A stretch of DNA of 64,000 bases from Marinimicrobium alkaliphilum (GCF_003259155.1 NZ_QGMQ01000001.1:434001-498000), one strand, 5' to 3'. Counted from the stretch's first letter, positions 8,322-17,211 are shown. Translations and numbers: made by a program. The notes: a model not told the origin generated them from the sequence alone.

Positions 8322-8411
8322 TGCTGAGACTTGAGCTGCCAGAATCTTGCGCCGTTTCGGTAAATCCTTTGTGAAACCTATATAGCCAGCCGTTCGCACT
8401 GGCCGATCCAG

Positions 8412-9440
8412 TTAATCGGCCAGCGGGCAGCCGCTATATCCCAGTTGCGTTAACAGCTCTGCCGGTGCCGGGAAAATTGAGCCGTGGCGCATCCGCTCTG
8501 GTGTGCCTTCGTCAGGGAAGTGCATCTGCTCGGAGACATCCTCCCAGTGCTCCATGTCATAGGAGCGCAGCGCGCCGTAACGGCGGTCGATATAGGCGTC
8601 GTAGTAAATGATGGCGGCGTCGCCAATCTGAATCCCGCTTGGCCCCTCTACCCATAAGCCCTCCGGGCTGATCGGCGCACTGAGCTCGCCGAATGGCCCG
8701 GTGTAGCTGTCGGCGGTGGTGACCTGAAAATATTTTTTGGGCGGGAAGCGGGTCTCGTCCTTGATCACAAAGTAGAGCTGGTCTTCAAAGCGCATAAAAG
8801 TGGCGTCAATCACGCTGAATCCCGGGTCGTAGAAGACCTCGGTGGGCGCAAAGGTGTCGAAGTCCCGGGTCTCGGTGTAGTAGATCCGGTGATTGAGCTC
8901 GTCTTCCGACGAAGCGCGTGTTTCCGGGAAGGCGTCGGGAATGGTGGAAGCCCAGAAGATCAGAAACCGGTCGTTGTCTGCGTCGTAACTGATCTCCGGA
9001 GCCCAGGTGTTGCGCACGCTGGGTTCGTGGGCCATTACCGGCAGCATGCGCTGCTCGGACCAGGTGATAAAGTCCTGTGTCGAGGCGTAGCCGATATGGT
9101 TCTCATGCCACCCGGTGGTCCAGACCATGTGGTAGGTGCCGTCCGCGCCTTGCGCGACGCTGGGGTCGCGCATCAGTTTGGCGTCGCCGATGGCCGGGGT
9201 GAGCAGGGCGCCATCGCGCTCGACCTTGGACCAGCAATAGCCATCGGTGCTGGCCGCCAGGTATAGGCCGGACGCGCCATTTTGGGTAAAGTAGGTGAAC
9301 AGGTAGCCGTCACTGACGTCTGGCGCCGGGCTGGCGCAGCCGGCGACAATCGCCAGGCTGGCCCAGAGGCCGATCCGCCGGGTCCGGAGGTTGCCTTGAG
9401 GCACGAGTAGCCGAAGGTGGCGTGGGAATGAGAACAACAT
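8412..9440 (-). CDS. Glycoside hydrolase family 43-like lipoprotein
   Basis: 342 aa. An N-terminal signal ends in a lipobox (IVAGCAS, cysteine near residue 35). The body repeats the five-bladed propeller pattern of GH43/GH117-type enzymes: MRDPSVAQGADGTYHMVWT, WAPEISYDADNDRFLIFWAS, SVIDATFMRFEDQLYFVIKD and LWVEGPSGIQIGDAAIIYYD, with acidic residues at the blade starts (D of RDPS, E of APE, E of VEGP). Family members remove arabinose or galactose side chains, which decorate RG-I; the exact linkage cannot be read from sequence. It is divergent from lutABC, with operator array B between them. Confidence 0.75.
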   Translation of the reverse strand: MLFSFPRHLRLLVPQGNLRTRRIGLWASLAIVAGCASPAPDVSDGYLFTYFTQNGASGLYLAASTDGYCWSKVERDGALLTPAIGDAKLMRDPSVAQGADGTYHMVWTTGWHENHIGYASTQDFITWSEQRMLPVMAHEPSVRNTWAPEISYDADNDRFLIFWASTIPDAFPETRASSEDELNHRIYYTETRDFDTFAPTEVFYDPGFSVIDATFMRFEDQLYFVIKDETRFPPKKYFQVTTADSYTGPFGELSAPISPEGLWVEGPSGIQIGDAAIIYYDAYIDRRYGALRSYDMEHWEDVSEQMHFPDEGTPERMRHGSIFPAPAELLTQLGYSGCPLAD

Positions 9441-9470
9441 AGTGACAGGGATCCTTGTGGTTATTCGATC

Positions 9471-9510
9471 AAATCAATCATAATTAGTCATTTTCAATTA
9501 TAAGTGATCA
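9471..9510 (-). promoter_or_regulatory. Decamer operator array B (four repeats) between GH43-like gene and lutA
   Basis: On the minus strand four consecutive ten-base units read TGATCACTTA, TAATTGAAAA, TGACTAATTA and TGATTGATTT. The array starts about 31 bases upstream of the GH43-like ATG and ends 67 bases upstream of lutA, so one array can serve both directions. Confidence 0.65.
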
Positions 9511-9577
9511 TGGTAGGATGTTCCAGTCGGGTAACCATCATTTAAAAACCCAGTGATTCAAAAAAATAAGGTGCGCC

Positions 9578-10342
9578 ATGAGCCTCGAGGTCAAGCTTTA
9601 CCCCTCCAAGCCTGAAAAAGTCTATTTGTACGGCACCTGCCTGGTTAATTCCTTCAGCCCGGAAACCGGGCTGGATGCAATCGCATTGCTGGAGGCTGAA
9701 GGCCTGGAAGTACTCTACCCTGAGGGCCAGACCTGCTGCGGCCAGCCAGCCTACAACGCAGGCTACGCCGATGAGGCGCTCAAGGTGGCCCAGAGTCAGA
9801 TGGCGCTCTTTCCCGGTGATTGGCCGATTGTGATTTTGTCGGGTTCCTGCGGTGGCATGATGCGCAAGCACTACCGGGAACTGGCGCCCGAGGACGATCA
9901 AGTGGCGGCGTTTGCGCGCCGGATTTTCGAGTTCAGCGAATTTTTGGTGCACTGCCTGCAAGTGCAATTGGTGGATCGGGGTGAGCCCGAGTCGGTGACC
10001 TTGCACACCTCCTGCTCCGGTCGACGCGAGCTGGGGATTCACGACACAGGTGTGGCGCTGTTGTCCCAGTTGAGTCGGGTCGATTTGGTGGAGCACGCCT
10101 ACGCTACGGAATGTTGCGGTTTTGGCGGCACCTTTTCGGTCAAGCAGGCCGACATTTCCTCGGCCATGGTGGCGGATAAGGGCCAGCACCTGAACGACAC
10201 CGGTTGTCGTCGCTATGTCAGCACCGACTGGGGCTGCATGCTCAATATCAACGGCCACCTGGAATACGCCCAGCGCGACCTGCGCGGGCTACATCTGGCC
10301 TCTTACCTGCGCGAACGTACCAAGTTGGAGGGAGCAGAATAA
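9578..10342 (+). CDS. lutA: L-lactate dehydrogenase complex subunit LutA (LldE), cysteine-rich Fe-S protein
   Basis: 254 aa. It has the two CCG domains of LutA/LldE: CCGQPAYNAGY near residue 51 and CCGFGGTFSVKQ near residue 180, with LHTSCSGRRELG between. These bind iron-sulfur clusters in the flavin-independent LutABC complex, which oxidizes L-lactate to pyruvate. The stop overlaps the lutB start by one base. In this locus the L-lactate would come from L-lactaldehyde produced by rhamnose catabolism, which explains the shared operator array B upstream. Confidence 0.93.
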   Translation: MSLEVKLYPSKPEKVYLYGTCLVNSFSPETGLDAIALLEAEGLEVLYPEGQTCCGQPAYNAGYADEALKVAQSQMALFPGDWPIVILSGSCGGMMRKHYRELAPEDDQVAAFARRIFEFSEFLVHCLQVQLVDRGEPESVTLHTSCSGRRELGIHDTGVALLSQLSRVDLVEHAYATECCGFGGTFSVKQADISSAMVADKGQHLNDTGCRRYVSTDWGCMLNINGHLEYAQRDLRGLHLASYLRERTKLEGAE

Positions 10343-11799
10343 TGCACTCGACCCCCACCGCTTTTAAAGCCCAGGCCAAGGCGGCCCTGGCCGATCCGGT
10401 GATTCGGCAGAACTTTCGCGGCGCCATGGATTTCTTGCGAGGCAAGCGCCAAGGGGTATTTCCCGAGCAGGCGGAATTCAAAGCGTTACAGGCCTGCGCG
10501 GAGACCATCAAACAGCAAGCCCTGGACGACTTGCCACAGCTGTTGGAGTTGCTCGAGCAAAACTGTACCCGCAACGGTATTCAGGTGCACTGGGCGGAGT
10601 CTGCCCAGGAGGCCAACGAGATTATTGATGGCCTGATCGATCAGCACGACGGCACTCAGGTGGTCAAAGGTAAATCGATGGCCACCGAGGAAATCGAGCT
10701 GAACGATTACCTGGGCGCGCGCGGAAAGGACTGTATTGAAACGGATATGGGCGAGTACATTGTGCAGTTGGCGGGCGAGCATCCGTCGCACATCATCATG
10801 CCTGCAATTCACAAAAATGCCGAAGAAATCGGCCAGCTGTTTCACGAGAAAGTCGCGGGCGTGGACTACACCACCGATGTGGATACCCTGATCAATATCG
10901 GCCGTACTCAACTGCGCGAACGCTTTATGGCTGCGGATATCGGTATCACCGGGGTCAACTTTGCCGTGGCCGAAACCGGCACCTTGTGCCTGGTGGAGAA
11001 CGAGGGCAACGGGCGCATGGTGTCCACGGTGCCCTCGGTACACATTGCGGTGTCGGGGATCGAAAAGGTGATTGCGTCGCTGCAGGATACTCCGCCACTG
11101 TTGAGCCTGCTCACACGCTCGGCCACCGGCCAGATCATTACGACCTATTTCAATATGATTTCCGGGCCGCGCGGCTACGGCGAAGCGGAGCGCGATGGCC
11201 CGAAAGAGGTACATCTCGTACTGATCGACAACGGGCGTACTCAGGCCTATGCCGATGAGCAGTTCCGCAAGACGCTCTCCTGTATTCGCTGCGGTGCCTG
11301 TATGAACCACTGCCCGGTGTACACCCGTATTGGCGGCCATGCGTATGGTACGGTTTACCCCGGTCCCATCGGGCAGATTATCTCGCCGCACTTGCTCGGC
11401 CTGGAGCAGACCAACGATCTGCCCACAGCCTCGTCCTTATGTGGCGCTTGTGAAGAAGTGTGCCCAGTCAATATCCCGATTCCGAACCTGCTGCAGCGTC
11501 TGCGCCGGCAGTCCAACCTGGGGCGTGAGGCCAGCACCGGAATTCGAGGCGCGGGTTCAGCCCGCTCGGGCCTGGAGGCACTGGTCTGGAAGAGCTGGCG
11601 CTGGGCGTGCTGTCGGCCTTGGGCTTATGGCGTGGTGACTCGCGTTGTGGCCTTGGCGCGGCCGCTGCTGGGCCTGGTAAAAACCCCCTGGAACAAAGGC
11701 CGGGCGACACCGCGGCCGGCGCCCAAGACCCTGAACCAACTGTTAAAACATCGAGCCACCGGGTCGAACCGGACGGGAGGCGCCCATGGCAACCACTAA
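10342..11799 (+). CDS. lutB: L-lactate dehydrogenase complex subunit LutB (LldF), ferredoxin-like
   Basis: 485 aa from the ATG at 10342, which overlaps the lutA stop and has GGAGG just upstream; a longer in-frame reading from 10204 lies over lutA and is not used. An N-terminal LUD domain (about residues 60-300, with GTLCLVENEGNGR and VHIAVSGIEKVIASLQ) is followed by two 4Fe-4S motifs, CIRCGACMNHCP (about residue 314) and CGACEEVCPVNIP (about residue 367), and a C-terminal helical tail. It passes electrons from lactate within LutABC. It overlaps lutC by 14 bases. Confidence 0.94.
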   Translation: MHSTPTAFKAQAKAALADPVIRQNFRGAMDFLRGKRQGVFPEQAEFKALQACAETIKQQALDDLPQLLELLEQNCTRNGIQVHWAESAQEANEIIDGLIDQHDGTQVVKGKSMATEEIELNDYLGARGKDCIETDMGEYIVQLAGEHPSHIIMPAIHKNAEEIGQLFHEKVAGVDYTTDVDTLINIGRTQLRERFMAADIGITGVNFAVAETGTLCLVENEGNGRMVSTVPSVHIAVSGIEKVIASLQDTPPLLSLLTRSATGQIITTYFNMISGPRGYGEAERDGPKEVHLVLIDNGRTQAYADEQFRKTLSCIRCGACMNHCPVYTRIGGHAYGTVYPGPIGQIISPHLLGLEQTNDLPTASSLCGACEEVCPVNIPIPNLLQRLRRQSNLGREASTGIRGAGSARSGLEALVWKSWRWACCRPWAYGVVTRVVALARPLLGLVKTPWNKGRATPRPAPKTLNQLLKHRATGSNRTGGAHGNH

Positions 11800-12427
11800 G
11801 GCCAAAGCGGCCATCCTCAACAAACTGCGTGCGGCCTCGAGCGGCGCGGTAGATGCAGCGCCGGTGAGTGCAGCGCCCGCAGTGCCCACGCTGGTCGACC
11901 CGCTCGAGCACTTTGTCAGTTTGCTTAAGGCCAATCATGCCCAAGTGATTCAGTGCGAAACGGCGCGCTTGCAAACCGTTGTGACTGACGTGCTGCGAGA
12001 GCAGGGCGCCACCCGCGTCATTGCCGCCGAGCGGGTGTTGGCTGAATTCCCAGAGTTGACTCAGGTAGCCGAACCTTTACCGCCGGGCACGATGGAAGAT
12101 TGGAAAGAACAGTTATTTAACGAGGTGGAGGTGGGGATTACCAGTGCTCACTGCGCCCTGGCGGCGACCGGTACGTTGGTGCTGCGCCCCGGTGCCGACG
12201 AACCCAGAAGTCTGTCGCTGGTGCCGCCCTGCCATATTCTGCTTTTGCGTGAGCAGACGCTTTACAACGACCTGACGCACGCCATGGTCGATCAGCGGTG
12301 GGCCGAGCAGATGCCCACCAATATGCTGCTGGTGTCTGGCCCTTCTAAAACCGCTGATATTCAGCAGACGTTGGCTTATGGTGCCCACGGCCCCAGAACC
12401 CTGGTGGTGATCATTCTTCCTCAGTGA
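11786..12427 (+). CDS. lutC: L-lactate dehydrogenase complex subunit LutC (LldG), LUD domain
   Basis: 213 aa, the third member of lutABC. The LUD domain shows GITSAHCALAATGTLVLRPG, EPRSLSLVPPCHILLLRE and the end YGAHGPRTLVVIILPQ, matching LutC/YkgG. The N-terminal 50 residues are Ala/Pro-rich linker. The operon ends here with a strong terminator 25 bases downstream. Confidence 0.93.
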   Translation: MATTKAKAAILNKLRAASSGAVDAAPVSAAPAVPTLVDPLEHFVSLLKANHAQVIQCETARLQTVVTDVLREQGATRVIAAERVLAEFPELTQVAEPLPPGTMEDWKEQLFNEVEVGITSAHCALAATGTLVLRPGADEPRSLSLVPPCHILLLREQTLYNDLTHAMVDQRWAEQMPTNMLLVSGPSKTADIQQTLAYGAHGPRTLVVIILPQ

Positions 12428-12451
12428 GTGAGCTTCTCCTCGCTCTGCTTG

Positions 12452-12486
12452 CGCACAGCGCCTTATGGCCTTGTGCGTTTTTTTTT
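12452..12486 (+). terminator. Rho-independent terminator of lutABC
   Basis: CGCACA and TGTGCG pair around an inner GCC-TTAT-GGC, with a small internal mismatch, and are followed by nine T residues (12478-12486). Confidence 0.8.
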
Positions 12487-12492
12487 GGCCAT

Positions 12493-12528
12493 AAAAAAGG
12501 CCCGCCGTGCGCAAAAGCAGGGCGGGCC
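12493..12528 (-). terminator. Rho-independent terminator of rhaEW-rhaI (minus strand)
   Basis: GGCCCGCC (12499-12506) pairs with GGCGGGCC (12521-12528). Read on the minus strand the hairpin is followed by six T residues (12498-12493), just past the rhaI stop at 12546. Confidence 0.8.
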
Positions 12529-12545
12529 AAGGGAGAATGACGGGG

Positions 12546-13838
12546 TTACACGATACCGGAACCGCTGGCGTTGGGATCGCGCGGACGCGCTTTGCTTGTA
12601 GTCTTGCGGTAGTTGGCGGCGCGGTAGCTGATCAACGGCTCAATGGCCGCGCCCTTGCGGTAGCGGGCCATGGCCAGAATGGGCGACACATCCAGATTGA
12701 AGGCATTCTTCAATTCACAGGAGGCCATCATGGCGTCGTTGGCGTCCTGATGGGAATAGAGCGCCTCACGATCCACAATCAGCGCCTTGATATAGGAGCG
12801 CTGCACTTCAATGGCCGAGTTCACCAGGCTTTCGATGGGGTCAGTCACGTTGTGAGACTGATCCAGCATATAAGCGGGATTGAATTCCGGTTGATTGCGG
12901 TAGTCGGCGTCCACCAATTCATTGAAAATCAGGAACTGCTGGTAGGGGTGCAGCGAACCGCTGTCCAGGTCGTCGTCGCCGTACTTGCTGTCATTGAAAT
13001 GAAAGCCACCCAACTTCTTGAATTGAATCAGACGCGAGACAATCATTTCAATGTTGGTGTTGGGGGCATGATGACCCAGGTCCACCAGGGATTTACATTT
13101 CGGACCCAGGTGCATGGCGGCCAGGATGTTGCTGCCCCAGTCCTGGATGACAGTGGAGTAAAAGGCCGGCTCGAACATCTTGTGTTCCAGGTGCATCTCC
13201 CAGTCGTCAGGCAGGCCTTTGTAGATCTCTTCGGCGCTGGCCAGGTAGCGCTCAAAGGCGCGCTGGAAGTGCTGCTGGCCCGGGTGGTTGGAGCCGTCGC
13301 CCACCCACACAGTCAGGCTCTTGGCGCCCAGCTGTTTGCCATACTCAATGCAATCCAGGTTGTGCTGAATGGCGAGCTCGCGCGACGCTTTCTGGGTGTT
13401 GCTCAAGCTGCCGTACTTGTAGGTCGCTGTTTGGCCGGGCTGATCCTGAAAGGTGTTGGAGTTGACCGATACCCACTTCAAACCATAGCTGTCGGAGGCC
13501 TGCTTTAGCTCGGAAAAGTCGCTGACCCAATCCCAGGGAAAGTGCGGTGAGATGCTGTCGGTACAGCCGGACAGCTCGTTGATGACTGCACAGTCTTCAA
13601 TTTTTTCGAAGATGTTGCGCGGCTCGCCTTCGCCCGGGAAACGCGCGAAGCGGGTGCCGCCGGTTCCCGTGCCCCAGGAGGGCACGGCAATCTGAAATTC
13701 GGCGGCCGCTTGGGTAAGCTTTTCAATCGCGATGCCGTTGCGGCTCAGCTTTTCTCCGAGAGCAGCGTAATCCCGCTCCAGGTCGGCCAGCTCGTGTTGG
13801 TTGTGCTCTTCAATCAGTTCTGCATTCAATCGTTTCAT
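12546..13838 (-). CDS. rhaI: L-rhamnose isomerase (TIM-barrel, RhaI type)
   Basis: 430 aa from the ATG at 13838; upstream in-frame starts overlap the previous gene. It converts L-rhamnose to L-rhamnulose. The fold is the xylose-isomerase-like barrel of Pseudomonas-type L-rhamnose isomerase rather than enteric RhaA. Metal and substrate segments visible are WGTGTGGTRFARFPG near residue 70, SLTVWVGDGSNHPGQ, HLEHKMFEPAFYSTVIQDWG, VDLGHHAPNTNIEMI and GGFHFNDSKYGDDDLD, providing the Glu, Asp and His ligands of the Mn site. It follows the RhaEW gene by 13 bases in the same operon and is inferred to be controlled by operator array C. Confidence 0.92.
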   Translation of the reverse strand: MKRLNAELIEEHNQHELADLERDYAALGEKLSRNGIAIEKLTQAAAEFQIAVPSWGTGTGGTRFARFPGEGEPRNIFEKIEDCAVINELSGCTDSISPHFPWDWVSDFSELKQASDSYGLKWVSVNSNTFQDQPGQTATYKYGSLSNTQKASRELAIQHNLDCIEYGKQLGAKSLTVWVGDGSNHPGQQHFQRAFERYLASAEEIYKGLPDDWEMHLEHKMFEPAFYSTVIQDWGSNILAAMHLGPKCKSLVDLGHHAPNTNIEMIVSRLIQFKKLGGFHFNDSKYGDDDLDSGSLHPYQQFLIFNELVDADYRNQPEFNPAYMLDQSHNVTDPIESLVNSAIEVQRSYIKALIVDREALYSHQDANDAMMASCELKNAFNLDVSPILAMARYRKGAAIEPLISYRAANYRKTTSKARPRDPNASGSGIV

Positions 13839-13851
13839 CGTTATTCTACCC

Positions 13852-16044
13852 TTAGCGTAGGAAGGCTTCGTGCAGGCCGCCATCGACGGAAATAACCTGG
13901 CCGGTGGTTTTGCTCAACTGACCGGAAATCAGCAGGTAGGCGGCTTCGGCCTGGTCTTCTGGAGTAATGGGCTGTTTGGTCAGCGTGCGTTGGGCGTAGA
14001 AGTTGGCCAGCTTGTCGCGCAGTGCCTCAGACGTGTCGGACTCTTCAAACGCAATGTTGTATTTTACCAGAGAAGAAATCACTCGATCGCGCGGGAACAT
14101 GGTGCTGCCTTGCACCACCGTCGCCGGCGCCAGACCGTTGACGTTGACCAGCGGCGCGTAGCTGACTGCCAGTTCGCGCACCAGGTGGTTGGCAGCGGCC
14201 TTGCTGGTGTCGTAGGACAGCGAGCCTTTCTTGGACACCGCCGCGTTAACGCTGGTGGTGAGCACAAAGTTGCCGTGGAAGTTCTGTTCGGCCCAGATTT
14301 TGTACGCTTCAGAGGCCACCACATAACCGCCTTTGACGTTAACATTGAAGCAGGTGTCAAAGTTGCGATCGTTCTTTTCGAAATCCGCGCCCTCGGCGGT
14401 AAACACACCGGCGGTGACGATCACATTGTCGATGCCGCCGTAGGCGAGCACGACTTGATCGAACAGCGCTTTAACGGACTTGCGATCGGTAATGTTGGTT
14501 TCCAGCGCGATAGCGGGACCGCAGCTGGAGATGCCGCTGCCGGCCACGCCGATACCCTGACCGTAGAGGTTGGTGAGCTCAGTCGCCGTTGATTCGGCTG
14601 CTTCCAGGCGAAGATCGGCGCATACTACGTGCCCCCCTTCTTTGGCGACCCGATGAGCCGTGGCCTTGCCGATACCGTCGCCGGCACCCACAACCACGAC
14701 CACATTGCGCGCTTGAGTGGATTCCTTGGGCATGCGCTGGAGTTTGGCTTCTTCCAGCAACCAGTATTCGATATCAAAGGCTTCTTGCACCGGCAGGGCG
14801 ATGTACTCGTCCACCGCCTCGGCGCCGCGCATCACTTCCAGCGCGCAGTTGTAAAACTCGGCGGTCACCCGGGACTCGGATTTGTTCTTGCCCCAGGCGA
14901 CCATACCCACACCCGGAATCAGACAGATGGAGGGCGAAGACGGACGCAGTTTGGGGGAGTTGGCGTGCTTGCAGTTTTCGTAGTACGCGCGGTAATCCTG
15001 CTTGTATTGTTGCACACCGGCTTCGAGCAGGGCTTTAAGTTGCCCAATGGAATCCGTTTGCGGATCCCAGGCCACATACAGCGGTTTGATTTTGGTACGC
15101 AGGAAGTGGTCCGGGCAGGAGGTGCCCAGTTCGGCCAGGCGCGGCGCATCCTTGGCATTGACAAAACGCAGGATGGGATCGTCAGATTGTACGGTGGCAA
15201 TCATCTTGCTTTCCGAGGCGATCAGGCCGCGCAGAAAGGGCAGAATCTCAACCAGTACCTCGTTGCGTTTTTCCGGTGCCAGGCTGCTGTACTGGGCGCC
15301 GCCAAAGGTCTGCTCGGCCTTGTCCTGGGCCTCAATATAGCGCGCGGCTTTTTCAATGATATCCAGGCTCAGCTTGTAGCAGTCCTTGCTGGTGTTGGCC
15401 CAGTTGATGACGCCGTGACCGGCCAGCAGCACGCCTTTGGCTTCCGGGTAGTCGGCACAGATCTGTTGCAGCTTGAGACCCAGGTCAAAACCGGGGCGTT
15501 GCCATTCCAGCCACACCAGGTCACCGCCCCAGATTTCTTCGGTCAGCTGCTTGGAGTTTTTGCTGGCAGCGATGGCAATGACCGAGTTGGGGTGCATGTG
15601 ATCCACATGCTTGTAGGGGATAAACGCGTGCAGCGGGGTATCAATGGAGGTTGCACGGGGGTTCAGATTAAAAGTGGCATGGGTGTACATGCCCACCATG
15701 TCATCTTCTATCTGGGTTTTAGGGCCGTTGGGCGTGGTGTTGTTGTACATGGTCTGCAGGGACAGCAGTTTACTCATGTAGAGGGAGGAAAAGTTCTCAA
15801 CTTTGGCGGTGCGCAGGTCGCCACCGGAGCCTTTTACCCAGAGTACCTCAACGGTTTCGCCGGTCAGAGGATCCTTCTCATCGATTTTGGCGGAAGTGTT
15901 GCCGCCACCGGTGTTGGTGATCCGCTGGTCCGCACCCAAGATATTGGAGCGGTATACCAGATTCTCCACCGGACTGAGCTTGTCGGCGACGGCGTCGTCC
16001 CACAAGTATTGCACATGTTGGTATTCATTGGGTTGGTAAGACAT
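13852..16044 (-). CDS. rhaEW: Bifunctional rhamnulose-1-phosphate aldolase / L-lactaldehyde dehydrogenase (RhaEW)
   Basis: 730 aa, a fusion of two enzymes. The N-terminal class II aldolase (about residues 20-400) has NTGGGNTSAKIDE, the metal-binding HVDHMHPNSVIAIAAS and LAGHGVINW. The C-terminal short-chain dehydrogenase (about 445-730) has VVVVVGAGDGIGKATAHRV, NVIVTAGVF, the catalytic SYDTSKAAANHL (YxxxK) and the end VDGGLHEAF. It splits L-rhamnulose-1-phosphate into dihydroxyacetone phosphate and L-lactaldehyde and oxidizes the latter to L-lactate, as for Bacillus YuxG/RhaEW. It is the first gene of its operon with rhaI. The product, L-lactate, is the substrate for the co-located lutABC. 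Confidence 0.93.
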   Translation of the reverse strand: MSYQPNEYQHVQYLWDDAVADKLSPVENLVYRSNILGADQRITNTGGGNTSAKIDEKDPLTGETVEVLWVKGSGGDLRTAKVENFSSLYMSKLLSLQTMYNNTTPNGPKTQIEDDMVGMYTHATFNLNPRATSIDTPLHAFIPYKHVDHMHPNSVIAIAASKNSKQLTEEIWGGDLVWLEWQRPGFDLGLKLQQICADYPEAKGVLLAGHGVINWANTSKDCYKLSLDIIEKAARYIEAQDKAEQTFGGAQYSSLAPEKRNEVLVEILPFLRGLIASESKMIATVQSDDPILRFVNAKDAPRLAELGTSCPDHFLRTKIKPLYVAWDPQTDSIGQLKALLEAGVQQYKQDYRAYYENCKHANSPKLRPSSPSICLIPGVGMVAWGKNKSESRVTAEFYNCALEVMRGAEAVDEYIALPVQEAFDIEYWLLEEAKLQRMPKESTQARNVVVVVGAGDGIGKATAHRVAKEGGHVVCADLRLEAAESTATELTNLYGQGIGVAGSGISSCGPAIALETNITDRKSVKALFDQVVLAYGGIDNVIVTAGVFTAEGADFEKNDRNFDTCFNVNVKGGYVVASEAYKIWAEQNFHGNFVLTTSVNAAVSKKGSLSYDTSKAAANHLVRELAVSYAPLVNVNGLAPATVVQGSTMFPRDRVISSLVKYNIAFEESDTSEALRDKLANFYAQRTLTKQPITPEDQAEAAYLLISGQLSKTTGQVISVDGGLHEAFLR

Positions 16045-16133
16045 TGAGACTTCCTATACGAATTTGAGTATTTTCGATCCGTCCGATCGCAGTTGAGTCG
16101 GCAACACAGTCAATATAACTCTATTTTTAGCCA

Positions 16134-16153
16134 AATACAATCATTTTCAATCA
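16134..16153 (-). promoter_or_regulatory. Decamer operator array C (two repeats) upstream of rhaEW
   Basis: Minus-strand units TGATTGAAAA and TGATTGTATT in tandem, 90-110 bases upstream of the rhaEW start. TGATTGAAAA is the best match to the consensus of all nine arrays. Confidence 0.65.
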
Positions 16154-16260
16154 TTTCTGGTCCTGAGTTGGCAGTGATGAGGGGCCGGGAGTGCACTGTG
16201 GCGTATGGGTGTGTAGCGAGGGCGGTTCCAGAGGCGGGTCAGGGGCAGGGCAATGGGCTG

Positions 16261-16290
16261 GCACCTGCCGCCAGTGGTGGTGGCAGGTGC
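16261..16290 (-). other. Hairpin just past the deoR-family gene
   Basis: GCACCTGCC (16261-16269) pairs perfectly with GGCAGGTGC (16282-16290), eight bases after the regulator stop. There is no T-run, so it may be a weak terminator or an mRNA-stabilizing stem. The rest of 16045-16297 shows only operator array C and nothing else I recognise. Confidence 0.4.
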
Positions 16291-16297
16291 GCGGGAA

Positions 16298-17083
16298 TCA
16301 GTCGCAGGCTTCGACCACGATGACTTCGATACCTTGCTGTTCAAAGTACTTGAGGGTCGCGCGATCGGCATTGCTGTCGGTGATCACGGCGTCGACGTCT
16401 GAGAGGGAGCTGAAAATCAGGTTGCCCTTGACGCCTATCTTGCTGCTGTCGGCCAGTACGATCAACTTTTCGGCGCGTTTACGCAGCTTCTGTTCGGCCA
16501 GGATCAGCAGTGGATCGGTTTCCATAACGCCCACTTCACTGATGCCCGGGCAGCCCATAAACATCTTGCTGCCGTGATAGTTCTGGGTGGTGTCGTTTTC
16601 GAAGGAGCTGAGGATGATGCTCTGCTTGCGGTAGACCTCGCCCCCCGGCAGGGTAATCTGGTTCTGGCTGCTTTCCAGCAGCTCGTGAGCCAACACAAAG
16701 GAGTTGGTTAAAATATTCATCTGCCGTTCTTGCAGGAACTCGGCCATCATAAAGGTGGAGGAGCCACCGTTGATGATGATGGACTCACCGTCAGCACACA
16801 GCTCAACCGCGCGCTTGGCAATCAGGCGCTTGGTCTGAACGTTTTTTTCCTTGTCAACCCAGAAGGATTTGCCGGAGATCTTGACCGCTGGCGCGACGGC
16901 GGAGGGAATCGCCTCGGCGCCACCGCGAATTTTTTTGATTTTGCCGAGTTCAGCCAACTTGTTCAGATCGCGGCGAATGGTGGCTTCCGATGAACTCAGC
17001 TGCTCGCACAGGATGCGCACACTGGCAAACTGGCTTTCATCCAGAAAATCCAAAATGAGTTGTTGCCGTTGTTTTTCCAGCAT
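16298..17083 (-). CDS. DeoR-family transcriptional regulator, likely the RG-I/rhamnose regulator
   Basis: 261 aa from the ATG at 17083, preceded by AGGA; an open extension upstream to 17371 crosses the promoter region and the end of rhaB and is not believed. The N-terminal DeoR helix-turn-helix is clear: MLEKQRQQLILDFLDE, VRILCEQLSSSEATIRRDLN, KLAELGKIKKIRGGAEA. The C-terminal DeoRC sensor (about residues 75-255) binds a phosphorylated sugar in the family and has SIIINGGSSTFMMAEFL, NILTNSFVLAHELL and LIVLADSSKIGVKG. It is the only regulator inside the locus. The decamer arrays, including one before its own gene (17168-17187), are the natural candidate operators. An effector such as L-rhamnulose-1-phosphate is plausible but unshown. 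Confidence 0.9.
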   Translation of the reverse strand: MLEKQRQQLILDFLDESQFASVRILCEQLSSSEATIRRDLNKLAELGKIKKIRGGAEAIPSAVAPAVKISGKSFWVDKEKNVQTKRLIAKRAVELCADGESIIINGGSSTFMMAEFLQERQMNILTNSFVLAHELLESSQNQITLPGGEVYRKQSIILSSFENDTTQNYHGSKMFMGCPGISEVGVMETDPLLILAEQKLRKRAEKLIVLADSSKIGVKGNLIFSSLSDVDAVITDSNADRATLKYFEQQGIEVIVVEACD

Positions 17084-17167
17084 GCACCTGTTCCTGCGAA
17101 GATAAGAGAGGGGTGGTTTGGGCGCTAACGTAGCGCAAAATCTGTACAGGTAAGCATAATACTGACT

Positions 17168-17211
17168 TAATCGATCACAATCAATCAAATTTGCGGTGCG
17201 GTGATTGAAAG
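17168..17211. promoter_or_regulatory. Decamer operator array D upstream of the deoR-family gene
   Basis: Minus-strand tandem units TGATTGATTG (17187-17178) and TGATCGATTA (17177-17168), plus one isolated + strand copy TGATTGAAAG at 17202-17211. The position 85-130 bases before the regulator start suggests autoregulation. Confidence 0.6.

Noticed and set aside
8399-8423. CTGGCCGAT/ATCGGCCAG inverted repeat at the end of the GH43-like gene as terminator
   Set aside because: It overlaps the stop codon and has no T-run in either direction.
14629-16047. 472-codon open frame opposite rhaEW
   Set aside because: Antisense shadow of a well-conserved enzyme; no ribosome site or recognisable domain.
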